Source: Ditibartonella choladocola
GTDB lineage: Bacteria; Pseudomonadota; Alphaproteobacteria; Rhizobiales; Rhizobiaceae
NCBI RefSeq assembly: GCF_002007565.1
Contig: NZ_CP015625.1
Coordinates: 2,803,501-2,867,500, forward strand
Length of the DNA stretch: 64,000 nt
Reading direction: 5' to 3'
Numbering within the stretch: the stretch's first letter is position 1; each line of letters opens with the position of its first letter. This document shows, piece by piece, positions 37,465-49,737 of this stretch. The notes beneath the pieces were generated by a model. The model did no database searches and had not been told where the DNA came from. It was given only the letters and a program-made list of their open reading frames with translations. Both the position numbers and the translations under genes were made by a program.

Positions 37465-37493
37465 AAAAAAAATGCCGGTATAAACCGGCATTT
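37465..37493 (-). terminator. Intrinsic terminator behind the DASS carrier gene
   Basis: AAATGCCGGT / ACCGGCATTT stem of ten pairs (37470-37479, 37484-37493) with a four-base loop. The minus strand continues with eight T residues. A second palindrome GAAACCATCG / CGATGGTTTC at 37537-37561 lies closer to the stop codon without a T-run. Confidence 0.82.
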
Positions 37494-37567
37494 CAAGCAT
37501 AATTGAAACTCTCCGCTGTTTTTTAACAGATCGGAGGAAACCATCGATAAACGATGGTTTCAGAGGC

Positions 37568-39070
37568 TTACCAATAGCCCAATATTTTCCACCAGATTCC
37601 GCCAATAATTGCGAAGACCAGAAGATTGACGACGCTCATCACAAAGCCCACGCCCCACCAGCGGCCGAGACTGACATAGCCGGAACCGAAGATGATCGGC
37701 GATGTACCGGTGGCATAGTGGGTCAAGCACATCATGATTGCCGAAGCAGCAGCCATCAGCAACATAAAGAGATTGACATAATCAGCGGGAATGAGGTGAA
37801 CACCAACCATCAGGAAAGCCAGCATCATCGCGCTGATATGGGCTGTCGTACTTGCAAACACGTAGTGTGTATACATGAATGTCAGGATCAATATAGCCAT
37901 AGCCACAGGCCAACTCATTCCACTTGATTCGATAGCGAAACGAAGACCGTCAGAGAACCAGGCAATAACGCCAAGTTTGTTAAGCTGGCCGGCAAGCATA
38001 ACCAGCGCACCGAACCAGATAAGTGTATCCCATGCGCTTTTTTCCTTCAGCACATCATCCCAGGTCAGTGTTCCGCACAAAAGCAGGATAACAAGACCGA
38101 CAAATGCGACTGCTGTCGGATCAACCGCAAAGGACGGGCCGAACAATGCAGCCGGAAGACCTGCCCACAACAGAAGCATAATAATGAATGTGAGCAACAT
38201 AATAATTTCCGGAGCTTTGACTTTACCCAATTTCTGCAACTCGTCATGGGCAAAAGTGACGGCATTCGGAGTGACTTTCAGTTCTGGCGGAGAAATCAGA
38301 TAAATGACAAAGGGCATAATCAACATGGCAACAATGCCCGGTACCAACATGCAAAGTGCCCAGGTGCTCCATGAAAGCGTGAAACCTTGATGGGTTGCTT
38401 CGGCAATATAATTGACAACCAGCGGATTTGGTGCGGTCGCTGTAATAAACATTGCCGAGCTGATCGGATTTGCATGATAATTGACAAGAGCAAGATAAGT
38501 GCCGACTTTGCCTTGCGTTCCTTTCTGGGGAACAGAATCATAGGCAAGGGCAATCGAGCGCATGATCGGGTGGATAATACCGCCGCAGCGTGCTGTATTG
38601 CTGGGGGTAAAAGGAGCAAGCAATAATTCGCAAAGTGCAAGTCCGTATCCGATACCGATCGTCCGTTTACCGAGAAGACGGATGAAATAATAGCCAATCC
38701 GCGCACCCAAACCTGTTTTAATCAGGCCGCGCGAAACAATGACCGAAATAACAATGAGCCATATAAGTGCATTATCCATCGAGCCAAGCGCATCGGCAAC
38801 AGCTTTCGGAGAGGTTGGTGATGTCACCTTGGACAACATGACCACGGCAATCGTAATCATCGACATGACGCCAAGAGGCATAACCTTGAGAATGATGCCA
38901 AGAATAGCTGCCACAAAAATGGCTACAAAATGCCAAGCTTCTGCGGTCAAACCGGCAGGCTTCGGCGACATGTATAAAGCCCAGTAAATGAGCACACAAA
39001 TAATACCGGGAATAATACGAAAAGGTACATATTCCGATAGTTTCTGGTTTAATTTGCTTAGGGATTGCAT
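37568..39070 (-). CDS. DASS family dicarboxylate carrier (CitT/YbhI-like)
   Basis: 500 residues from the ATG at 39070, eight bases after AGGA. About eleven to twelve hydrophobic segments. The two DASS signature regions are present: TPSNTARCGGIIHPI (SNT motif) and FASTTAHISAMMLAF. It transports di- or tricarboxylates such as 2-oxoglutarate, malate, citrate or tartrate, usually by exchange or Na+ coupling; the closest memory match is the oxoglutarate/malate translocator group. It stands alone, flanked by the island on its upstream side. Confidence 0.9.
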   Translation of the reverse strand: MQSLSKLNQKLSEYVPFRIIPGIICVLIYWALYMSPKPAGLTAEAWHFVAIFVAAILGIILKVMPLGVMSMITIAVVMLSKVTSPTSPKAVADALGSMDNALIWLIVISVIVSRGLIKTGLGARIGYYFIRLLGKRTIGIGYGLALCELLLAPFTPSNTARCGGIIHPIMRSIALAYDSVPQKGTQGKVGTYLALVNYHANPISSAMFITATAPNPLVVNYIAEATHQGFTLSWSTWALCMLVPGIVAMLIMPFVIYLISPPELKVTPNAVTFAHDELQKLGKVKAPEIIMLLTFIIMLLLWAGLPAALFGPSFAVDPTAVAFVGLVILLLCGTLTWDDVLKEKSAWDTLIWFGALVMLAGQLNKLGVIAWFSDGLRFAIESSGMSWPVAMAILILTFMYTHYVFASTTAHISAMMLAFLMVGVHLIPADYVNLFMLLMAAASAIMMCLTHYATGTSPIIFGSGYVSLGRWWGVGFVMSVVNLLVFAIIGGIWWKILGYW

Positions 39071-39531
39071 CAATATAATCCTTTATGAAGGCTTCTCCAG
39101 TAAGGGGTTTATATAGAAGGTTTCAGTTTATAGACCAGTCAAAAGAAGCCTTGGTCTCATGAAACATCCACATCTTAATATCACTTTGAATGAAACTGGC
39201 AATAATATGATTTTTCTTGCCACATTATCCAGATTTGAAACGCACGGCTTATCATTCAAATGATGGAAATAGAATCCTGAGGACGATCATCCAACGAATA
39301 AAATCCACGATATTCGCTTTCGCTATGCGATCATTTGCAGGTTTGTTTTGCGATTGATCTATCGGCTTATTATGCATTGGCCGTAGTTTACCCATTTTTC
39401 ACTTCAGAAATGTTTGATTTGCATAATTTTTTAAAAAATACAGCCCTCACGGAAATTCGTTTGTTTGAAAAGGTGACCGCGAACCAACCAGACTTTTGTC
39501 GATGTCATGTCTTTGATCGGATATACGGTCT
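39071..39531. other. Island left border gap
   Basis: 461 bases between the DASS carrier start and the hsdR stop. It must contain the carrier promoter. I see no integrase remnant, tRNA or repeat matching the right border. Confidence 0.45.
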
Positions 39532-42500
39532 TCAAATTTTTCCGCCAATGCCTTTGAACTTTTCGACAAAAGCGGAAATTCTATCAAAAACTGTTTTCTT
39601 TTTTGACGCATATTGCGGATTAAGCGGACTCATTCTTGGAAGAGCCTCACTCAAGTCAGTGCCGTTTTCATTGGCAAATTCGTGCTTTAAAGAGGTCGCC
39701 AAATAGCGTTTTGCGGCATCCTCCCGCAAATTTTCGGAAGCAATCAGTTCTTCGGCTTCCCGTGCCTGTTCTTTTGTGCAAATTGATAGAACTCGTCGAT
39801 AATGCTTGATTTATCGGGAATTTTATCGAAATCGACGTGATTGATAAAATCGACAATCAGGCTTTCTTTGGCTCTGCTTCCCACGCTTGAGCGGATCAAC
39901 CGGCGTCCCTCTTCAACAATCGTCGCCTTATCCTTGTTTTTTCTGGTCTCTTCAAAAATAAGTTCGAGAATATAATCAAGGTTGATTTCTTGCGATTTCA
40001 ACAAATCGACTTCAAAGACGACGTCTTCCCATATATCGGGTATATCGTCCGGCTTTTCACCATCTCTTTCTCGACGAAGCCAATCGCGAATATCGTTGTA
40101 GGTTGACCGGTAATCTTGCAAGAGACGAATGTCAGGAACGTCAATCTCTTGCAGTTCTTTCAATTTTTCATCATCAATCTGATATTTTGCTTGTAAAGCG
40201 GCAACATCTTCAGGGTTTTCAATGTCTATTTTTTTAAGTTCATGAAGACAGGTAAACTCGTCGTAATTTCGCAATATATTTTCAATGCGCAAATATTCGC
40301 CAAAGAGTTTGACAAAGTCCTTTTTGTCTTTTTCCGTATGAATTGCAGTCGGGTTGGGAAACCGGCTCACGAGTTCGTTGACAATCTCGATGTAGCCACG
40401 GTGCCGCTCGCCTGTAAGCTCGTCCGTATAGCCCCTGATATAATCCTCGAAACGCCGCTCAAGAGCGATAGCTCCAATGTCGTCATGATTTTTTTGACCA
40501 AAAAGTTTCAAGGCGTCGATTGTCGGCTGTTCAAGATCACGAAAGGTTATAATATTGCCGAATGTTTTGGTTGCATTATAAATGCGATTTGTGCGCGAAT
40601 AGGCCTGAATAAGGCCATGATAGCGAAGATTTTTATCAACAAACAAAGTATTCAATTGTGGTGCATCAAAGCCGGTCAAAAACATGCCGACAACAATCAG
40701 AAGATCAACTTCCTGTTTTTTACCCTTAAAGACAGATCACGATAATAATTCTGGAAGCCTTCACTATCGACACTGAACTTGCATTTAAAATATTCGTTAT
40801 AATCGTTGATCGCTGCTGTTAGAAATTCTTTATCCGACTGTTGAAGCTGTGAGGGATCAAAGCTCTCGTCGGCAATTTCGCCTTTAGCATCGGGTAGTTT
40901 TTCGCAAAGTGCATCTTGTTCGCCATTGGCTGCAAAAGAAAAAATCGTTGCAATTTTCAAACTGTGATCGCAGTCTTTTTGCAAGGCTTTCAGGCAATTA
41001 TAGTAAGCTTTGGCAGCCTCTACGCTTGAAACCGCAAACATAGCATTAAAACCTTTGCCATTTGGTACATTGCGGTGTGTTTTGATAGAAAAATTGTCGA
41101 GAATATAACGCGAAATTTCTTTAATCCGATTGGGGTGTAGCAATGCGTCGCTGGTTTCCGCAGCCGAGAGCTTTTCAATGTCCTGTTCACTTTCCACTTT
41201 GTTGAAAAGCGGGCGCACATTGTTATAATCAACCTTGAATTTTAAAACCTTTTCATCACGAATAGCATCGGTGATAACATAGCTGTGCAATAATTTGCCG
41301 AAAACGCTTTCGGTCGTTTGGGCGCCTAGAGCATTTTTTTCAAAAATTGGAGTTCCCGTAAAACCGAACTGATAAAACTGCTTGAACTTCTTGTTAATGT
41401 TCTTTTGTGCTTCCCCGAATTGCGATCGATGCGCTTCATCAAAAATGAAAACGACCTGCTTGTTATAGATTGACAAATCATCTTCACTTTTTATCAGATT
41501 GTTGAGTTTCTGAATGGTCGTAACGATGATTTTATTATCATTATTCTCGACATTATACTTCAATCCGGCCGTGTTGTTGGATCCAATAACGCTATCGCGC
41601 GAAAAACGCCGGTATTCTTTCATCGTTTGATAATCAAGGTCCTTGCGGTCGACCACAAAGAGAACCTTGTCAATAAAATCGAGCTCGGTCGCCATAAGCG
41701 CTGTTTTAAAACTGGTCAGCGTTTTTCCCGAACCTGTTGTATGCCAGATATAACCGCCGCCTTCTGTACTGTGCCACTTTTTAGCGTTATGGGCGGATTT
41801 GAGTTTCCATAAAATACGTTCTGTTGCGGCAATCTGATAGGGGCGCATAATCAACAGCGTATTTTCCACGTCAAAAATCGAATAATTTATAAGAATATTG
41901 AGCAACGTGTTCCTTGAAAGAAATGTAGCTGTAAAATCTTTCAAATCGGATATAATTGTATTGTCCGAACGCGCCCAATTCATTGTGAAATCGAAGCTAT
42001 TTTTGTCGCGTTTGGTGGTATTGGCAAAATAACGTGTGTTCGTACCGTTAGAAATGACAAATATCTGCAAAAACTTGAAAAGCGAATTATCTTTATTGAA
42101 GCTTTCTTTTGTATAACGATGAATCTGGTTGAATGCTTCACGTATGGCAACGCCACGCTTTTTAAGTTCCACCTGAACCAATGGCAAGCCGTTGACCAGA
42201 ATGGTTACATCATAACGGTTGGCAAAGGTACCCTCTTGTTCAAACTGGTTGATAACCTGAAGCTGATTGCGAAAAATATTCTTCTTATCAATGAGATAAA
42301 TATTTTTTATTTCGCCATTATCGAAAGTAAAATCATAAATATGATTGTTCTGGATTTTGCGGGTTTTATCTATAATCGTATCACTTGGGCGATCAAGATA
42401 TTCGGTTAAAAACCTCTGCCATTCACTATTGGAAAAATGGACGGAATTCAATTTTTCCAATTGCTCGCGCAAATTTACAAGTAATGCTTCGTGTGAGGTG

Positions 42501-42664
42501 AGCTTAGGCAAATATTCATAGCCTTGCGATGACAGGTCTTTTATAAGCTCATTTTCAAGATCGGCTTCAGTCTGGTAGGTAGCACCTGTTTGATCTATGG
42601 TGTCGTAACGATCAAGCACAATAAAACTATTAGTTTCGGCAATCGGTTTTGTTTCAACAGCCAT
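39532..42664 (-). pseudogene. hsdR: Type I restriction endonuclease subunit HsdR, two frameshifts
   Basis: Three consecutive frames together give a complete EcoR124-like HsdR of about 1044 residues. Part one (42664-40697) has the nuclease motif VELKKRG, helicase motif I TTGSGKT and DEAH. Part two (40685-39744) opens with FLTGFDAP and the QAYSRTNR motif. Part three (to 39532) ends in the family terminus KFKGIGGKI. Joint one is at an A6 run (40716-40721), joint two at an A4 run (39772-39775); each lacks one A relative to the continuous frame. As written the enzyme is inactive unless frameshifting repairs it. It follows hsdS by 24 bases. Confidence 0.9.
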
Positions 42665-42688
42665 TTTTCCCCGCCTTATGCAGTTAAT

Positions 42689-43827
42689 TTATAGGTTCGT
42701 CGGACTTTGTTTTATTGCATCATTTCCCGGTTTAGGAAAATTCAATAACTGGTCGCGATAATATTCATATTGTTTATTTCGCAATTCAATTTCTTTAGGT
42801 AGTCCTTCAGAAATATAATTTGTTAAATTATCAAATCTATCAAGAATAGACACGACGCGTTTTTGCGTTTTAATATTAACTATCGGTAATAATGTTTTTT
42901 TCGCATCTGACCAATGACGTTTGTAATTTCCTTTTTTATTATAAAAATTCAGAAATGCAAAATAAACATACTTTGCTAAATCGCGTTTTGGTCTCAGAAT
43001 TTTCAGTCCATCTGCACCTTGAGCGAAAGAAAAATCTACATATTTAATATATTCGGTATGATCTCCGAAAATCACATATTCATCCTCAGGTATAGCAGCA
43101 TCGGCATTATCGGTGTAACCGGCAATAAAATTTTCTCCCTGGTCAACAATTGGAATATTTCCAGATAATTTATATTTTCCCCGCGGTATTTTTAGAGGAG
43201 GTGTTACCGTAGTGATAATTTCTTCAACTGTTTTCCATTCAACTTCGTCATCAGAAAAAGTAAGTAATTTATCACGATAATAGTTGTATTGTTTTTTACG
43301 TTGATTAAGCTCTGAGGTGAGCTCTGCGGTATGAGCCGTAAACGCATCCAATATCCGAACAATTTCCTTTTGAATCGATAATGGAGGTATAGGAACTGGA
43401 AATTTATCTGTATCCTGAATTGAAATCTGTGGCATTTGCATTTTATTGCCCAGATGTTGAAAGTATGTCTCTTTCGTCTTCATATAATAATAGATATATT
43501 TTATACATATGCCTTTATCTTCTGAATGATAAGACCAAAGCTCATTTTTATGGGAAAAAGGCTTATTGTAATAATCAAACTCAATAAATCCTCGCGATTT
43601 TACAATTATGGAAGGATATATATTGATATCTTTTTCAGGTATATCATTAAAATTAACTAAAGCGTATGTTTTTCCTCCTCCAAATATTTTTAAAGGCCCA
43701 TAAGATTTGTGAAGTTCCTTCATTTTTCCTGCGGTTATTGATGTACCCGTTGTCCGTTTTAACCGTTCTCCGAGTCGTATCCATTTGACCTCGGCGCCTT
43801 TGAGCAGCTTTTCTATGATTGATTGGC

Positions 43828-43831
<4 letters not shown>
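42689..43831 (-). CDS. hsdS: Type I restriction specificity subunit HsdS
   Basis: 380 residues with the two-repeat layout of HsdS. The first target-recognition domain covers about 15-140. The central conserved helix has [11 protein letters not shown], then TAEL-TSEL, then [13 protein letters not shown]. The second recognition domain covers about 200-320. The distal conserved helix has [13 protein letters not shown] and [17 protein letters not shown]. It recognises a bipartite DNA site with HsdM; the actual sequence cannot be read from here. It overlaps hsdM by four bases. It is more AT-rich than neighbours, as usual for recognition domains. Confidence 0.93.
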
Positions 43832-45372
<1,541 letters not shown>

Positions 45373-45439
45373 TTCACGACTTCCCTTAAAAACTATTTCA
45401 TTTTATCTAGCGCAAAGCAAACGGGGTTAACAAGCCGGT

Positions 45440-47527
45440 TCAAATTCCACTGTCATCGCCCAATTGCTTTTCAAGTGCCTGACGGGCAAGGCCAACCATA
45501 TAAGGAAGCTGATCCAGCGACCTGAATTTGACTTCAACAGAACCGTTTCCCCAATGGTGAAGATGCGAAATATCACGGCAAAGGCCACGCGGATCATCGA
45601 GCTCGTTTATCTCGATATTGAGATTTAACGTTAATTGTTTTGATTGCGGCACAACATCAACGAAATTCGTTTCCGCTTTATAGGCGATATAGAGTTTCAA
45701 GAATTCCTCTCGCACATTGTCATCAAGATTAAGTATTTCTTTGCGGAAGGCCTCGAACAATTCTCGTGTAATGCCGCTTTGTAAAAACGCATGATCGGCA
45801 ATTGTATATGATTTCAAAACCGGTTTTTCCGGTTTGAAACGTTCAAGTGATTCTTCAGATATATCCGGTGCACGCCAGATATTGACTGCCTGATCGGCAA
45901 GGTTTTTCGCCCGCGCTATGATTGTTTTTTCTGTCCATTCCGTAAGCTTACCAAGCCCTTTATTGAGATGGAGCGGGCTTTCGGCAAATCCGCCTCGCAT
46001 CGTGCGTTTGTCTTCAAATGACCGGTTGCCATATTCGGAATTATATCCTGTTAGTGTCAAATTACCGGCCGTATGCAACCATGCTTCCTGAACACGTTGC
46101 CAATCTTCCCCGAGCATTTTTTGCCAATCGTTCGGCAATGGCGTTGATTGCGGCATAATATGTTCGATTGTGTAATCATTAACAGCGACCCGCTCTTTAC
46201 GACCAAAGTTTTCAAACCGGCGCAACCAGTAAGACCGACTGCGGAAATGATAAAGATCACGGTGCTGGAAATTTTCTTTAAACTCTTCATTTGTCGGAAA
46301 ACGCCTATAAGACGTCATCAAACTGAAGGCCGCTTTCACACTTTCGAGATAATCACTTTTATCAATATCACGATAAAGCGTTGCAAAGGTTTTATTCAAC
46401 GAATTGGTCGGAATCGAACAAATTGCCCTTTGGAACACATAGGCTTCCACCAGACGGACAATTTCGAGAAAATCACCTTTTTCAAGGGTGCCATTGGCAT
46501 AATCTGCATAAACCGGCAGCAAAAAAGGATATGCGACGTCAACTTTAAGTTCGCTCAAATCAAAAAAAGCTTGTGCCAGCTCTTTATCATTTTCCCCTTC
46601 AAGAGCCATTGCGCAATAATAGCGGGCAAAGCGCAACATATCATCAACAATGTTCTCGATTGTTTTAATATTGTCAGTGCGTGCAAACTGCTTGAAGCCG
46701 GCATAAACTTCATCCAGCCGCGGAATTGAGCCGGTTTTGACTGTGAGATAATGTCGCATAAAACTGTTGAATTCTGTGTCATAGGCCTCTTGCCCGAAAA
46801 GTTTTTCCATCGGTTGCCAATAGGCACGATAAAGCCGCGTCTGTTGATCCGGCTCCAGTCCCATAAGAAAAAAATTCCGGATAAGGTCTGCCTGCGTCAA
46901 TTGCAGACCTGTCGAATTCATACTTTCAAAAATGAGTTGCGGATTATCTTGCCCTCTGGCAAGGGCCACATAAACAATAAGAAGTTTTGCAATTCCCCGG
47001 CATAGAAGCTTTAATTCCTGTTCATTGAGCCTGGCAAGTTGAGTTTGGAAATCATGGTAGTTTGCCAAAATACGTTCCGACTCTGCTGCCGGCAAAGGCG
47101 TGTCATTAACAAGCGCCAACAATGTATCGCGGTCGGTTTCGGTTAAAAGAAGACGGTTATGCCGATCTCCGTCCTCATATTCATTGACAAGGTAATAATT
47201 GAATATCTTACGAGCCGAAAAACCGTCATAAGGTTCTCTTGTTCCAACGGTTTTGGCAAGTGCCAATAAAAGCAATGTCAAAGTGGTTATTCTTTGCTGA
47301 CCGTCAATCACAAGTAATGGCGCATTATGAGCATCATTATTGGCGATATAGACAACTGTTCCAAGAAAATGGCCTGCATTGTCATTTGCTCTACCGGCGC
47401 GCAAAATATCATGCCACAATTGTTCGCATTGTGTTGATGTCCACGAATATTTGCGTTGATAAATCGGAATGATAAATTGGCGGGCATCTTCCAAAAATTT
47501 GAGAAGATTAACGTTGCCAGCATCCAT
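45440..47527 (-). CDS. GmrSD-type DUF262/DUF1524 (HNH) protein with DUF5655 tail
   Basis: 695 residues in one chain. The N-terminal DUF262 ParB-like NTPase/nuclease fold has IPIYQRKYSWTSTQCEQLW and DGQQRITTLTLLLLAL (about 73-88). A DUF1524 HNH nuclease follows with YTIEHIMPQSTPLPNDW and GNLTLTGYNSEYGNRSF. The C-terminal DUF5655 part runs from FRKEILNLDDNVREEFLKLYIAYK to the end. GmrSD-like fusions restrict phage DNA with modified bases and are classed as type IV. It lies 67 bases upstream of hsdM, same strand, so it could share the operon. Motifs look intact. Confidence 0.9.
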   Translation of the reverse strand: MDAGNVNLLKFLEDARQFIIPIYQRKYSWTSTQCEQLWHDILRAGRANDNAGHFLGTVVYIANNDAHNAPLLVIDGQQRITTLTLLLLALAKTVGTREPYDGFSARKIFNYYLVNEYEDGDRHNRLLLTETDRDTLLALVNDTPLPAAESERILANYHDFQTQLARLNEQELKLLCRGIAKLLIVYVALARGQDNPQLIFESMNSTGLQLTQADLIRNFFLMGLEPDQQTRLYRAYWQPMEKLFGQEAYDTEFNSFMRHYLTVKTGSIPRLDEVYAGFKQFARTDNIKTIENIVDDMLRFARYYCAMALEGENDKELAQAFFDLSELKVDVAYPFLLPVYADYANGTLEKGDFLEIVRLVEAYVFQRAICSIPTNSLNKTFATLYRDIDKSDYLESVKAAFSLMTSYRRFPTNEEFKENFQHRDLYHFRSRSYWLRRFENFGRKERVAVNDYTIEHIMPQSTPLPNDWQKMLGEDWQRVQEAWLHTAGNLTLTGYNSEYGNRSFEDKRTMRGGFAESPLHLNKGLGKLTEWTEKTIIARAKNLADQAVNIWRAPDISEESLERFKPEKPVLKSYTIADHAFLQSGITRELFEAFRKEILNLDDNVREEFLKLYIAYKAETNFVDVVPQSKQLTLNLNIEINELDDPRGLCRDISHLHHWGNGSVEVKFRSLDQLPYMVGLARQALEKQLGDDSGI

Positions 47528-47865
47528 TTTCTGTTCTCCCCGGTAGTCTTTCCGGCTTAAACGAAATGGAACTTTTTGTCTATGTTTTAACAGTTTTGGA
47601 CAAAAATTAAATCACAGATAGCCGCATCGTCGCAAATATAAATTGCGCGTTTTCCGATAACGGATTGAACCCGTCAATGACGGCTAACCGGATGACCGGC
47701 AATGAGCCCGATTGATAACCTTATGCTTCAGACAAACTGTTTTAATGAAAAGTGATCCGGATCAAGAGCATATTAGATAAGCCAATTTCATCCGGATCAT
47801 GCACCTCTTCCGGCTATAAAAGGCTTTCCCGATTTTTGTCCTCACGGCATCACTCTATAAAACAC
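47528..47865. other. Non-coding gap upstream of the DUF262 gene
   Basis: 338 bases between acetolactate decarboxylase and the DUF262 gene. It presumably holds the promoter of the restriction cluster; no other feature is supported. Confidence 0.4.
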
Positions 47866-48570
47866 TCAATTTTCAACTTTTTTGATAATTTTATCCATAT
47901 CGGCAATTTTCAGATCATGGTCGAGATAGGCTCTCTTGTCTGATAGCTCGATATCCAACCCGTATTTCACCTCATATGCCAAAGTGCCTTGTTCAATTGA
48001 AAAATCAATGACATGCCCGCCCGATGTTTTGCTTTTATCAATGAAATGAAGATGAAAACCGGCAACCGAAATGTTCTGGAAAAATTCAGGAGTCCAGAAT
48101 CCGATCAGTTCTCCTTCGACATCTTCGACATCCTCAACAATTTGATGTTCTGCAACTTCCAATGCATTCTTGAAGCGTTGCTGAAGCTCTCTCGGCCTTC
48201 TCACTTTCAAATGGTCGAATTTGCCTTCCAATTTCAGCGCCAGAAACACATTGTCAAACTTCAGATGTCTGGATAATTCCTGATATAAAGTAGCTTTCGA
48301 TATCTGTGAAATTTCAAAACTTGCTTCAGGCTCGAAAGTCGTAATCTGGGCAAAAGGCATTTTTTCGTTATCATCCATTATGCGCAATGGCTTATTGCCC
48401 TTGGCATCAAGAAAATGACAACAATCTATGATGACTTCCCCTGTCAAACCGTCAGAACAGCCCAAGCCGAAATGGCCATGCTTTTTTATCTCCGATATGG
48501 GAAATAAACCTTCAAAAACGCCTCCCATCAGGGCATTGATTCCGGAAAATTGCGTAATTTTTTTGGTCAT
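47866..48570 (-). CDS. budA: Alpha-acetolactate decarboxylase
   Basis: 234 residues: ITQFSGINALMGGVFEG at the N-terminus, FGLGCSDGLTGEVII, and the zinc site region FHLHFIDKSKTSGGHVIDF with its three histidines. It converts 2-acetolactate to acetoin. No acetolactate synthase (alsS/budB) or butanediol dehydrogenase is adjacent. It sits alone between two defence genes. The family call is secure; the role depends on acetolactate from branched-chain synthesis. Confidence 0.92.
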   Translation of the reverse strand: MTKKITQFSGINALMGGVFEGLFPISEIKKHGHFGLGCSDGLTGEVIIDCCHFLDAKGNKPLRIMDDNEKMPFAQITTFEPEASFEISQISKATLYQELSRHLKFDNVFLALKLEGKFDHLKVRRPRELQQRFKNALEVAEHQIVEDVEDVEGELIGFWTPEFFQNISVAGFHLHFIDKSKTSGGHVIDFSIEQGTLAYEVKYGLDIELSDKRAYLDHDLKIADMDKIIKKVEN

Positions 48571-48794
48571 TATGTGTTTTTCCTGTTTAGAACAGCAAAC
48601 CCGATTTCTCGCGGCTGATTGCGTTTTTTTAAAGAGAACTGTTTTCTACATAGCAACCACATTCATAAGTTCAATAACAGGTTGTTTTGATAGTTGCAAA
48701 GATCTTGAGGATGAGCATTGATATTCCCGACAAAGTCACATGCTTTTGGACAATAACCAATGTTATTTTTATGGTGTTACACGGCTCACAGATG
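48571..48794. other. Non-coding gap between abiF and budA
   Basis: 224 bases of low-complexity sequence with no gene; probably the budA promoter and the abiF 3' end region. Confidence 0.4.
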
Positions 48795-49700
48795 TTACAT
48801 ATCAATTTTCCAAATTGGAAATGTTTTCCAATCATCAGGAAAGCCCATAGGTTTTAGATCAACATTTGATCGGCCAAGTAATTCATATAACTTGTTTTTC
48901 CATTGTGTATTAGGATCAGTTATTTTTAATAGGTAATTTATAATACATAATGTATTGTAAATGTTTTTTAAATTTTTACTATTCATTGAAATATTCAAAT
49001 AATCAGGATAATTAGGTATTGTCATGGTGACGGTAAATATTTTATTCCATAATCTACCATGATGAGCACATATATTCCTTATATAGGCGAGATGGTGAAT
49101 TATAGATACAAACACTTTTTCATCTAATTTAAAATTTTCAGCAATTAATTGCCTATCTTTCCGGAACTTCAAATTCGCAATCCATTTTGACAATTGCCCT
49201 AAAGATATTACTTCGGCAGTCATCCAGATTGGAGGCTCCGTTGGGTCACCATATTTATTTTTATAATGTTCAATAAATGTATCCTTTGATCTCTTTATTT
49301 CATTAATCAATAATGAACAAGCTTCATCATAGTGAGTAGGCTTTGCATAAAGATTTCGGTCTAAATAACCATGCGCTCCATACGTAGTGGCTAAATAATA
49401 AGCCCATGAAGCACGTACTGAAACTTCAATACGCTCGACAGCATCCATTATTAAAAGACGTAATTCTCTATCAAAAACATATAAATCGACAACATCCTCA
49501 AAAGAAGTTCCTTCCTTAAAAGCATGCTCATCAGGAACATCGCATTTTATCTCGAAAGGTAACCAGTATGCACGCAATCTATAATAACTTATATGTTTTA
49601 GATAATGCACGGCTCGATCATAGTCATGAATCAACATGCCACGCTTTTTTAAGAGTATTATTTGTTCATCTATACTTATTGGCGGTTTTATAAATTTCAT
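48795..49700 (-). CDS. abiF: AbiF/AbiD (Abi_2) family HEPN protein, candidate RNase toxin
   Basis: 301 residues, full Abi_2 domain: ISIDEQIILLKKRGM, the YYRLRAYWLPF motif at 39-49, and FDRELRLLIMDAVERIEVSVRASWA. The HEPN RNase motif RNICAH (Arg208-His213, RX4H) sits in HLAYIRNICAHHGRLWN. Abi_2 proteins cause abortive phage infection, and the HEPN motif implies RNA cleavage. The gene is clearly more AT-rich than the core genes. There is no Shine-Dalgarno before the ATG at 49700, and a structured RNA with its own terminator ends 37 bases upstream, so expression may need readthrough. Confidence 0.9.
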   Translation of the reverse strand: MKFIKPPISIDEQIILLKKRGMLIHDYDRAVHYLKHISYYRLRAYWLPFEIKCDVPDEHAFKEGTSFEDVVDLYVFDRELRLLIMDAVERIEVSVRASWAYYLATTYGAHGYLDRNLYAKPTHYDEACSLLINEIKRSKDTFIEHYKNKYGDPTEPPIWMTAEVISLGQLSKWIANLKFRKDRQLIAENFKLDEKVFVSIIHHLAYIRNICAHHGRLWNKIFTVTMTIPNYPDYLNISMNSKNLKNIYNTLCIINYLLKITDPNTQWKNKLYELLGRSNVDLKPMGFPDDWKTFPIWKIDM

Positions 49701-49737
49701 AAATACTGCTTAAACTATTTTTTAAGTTTATAAAAGC

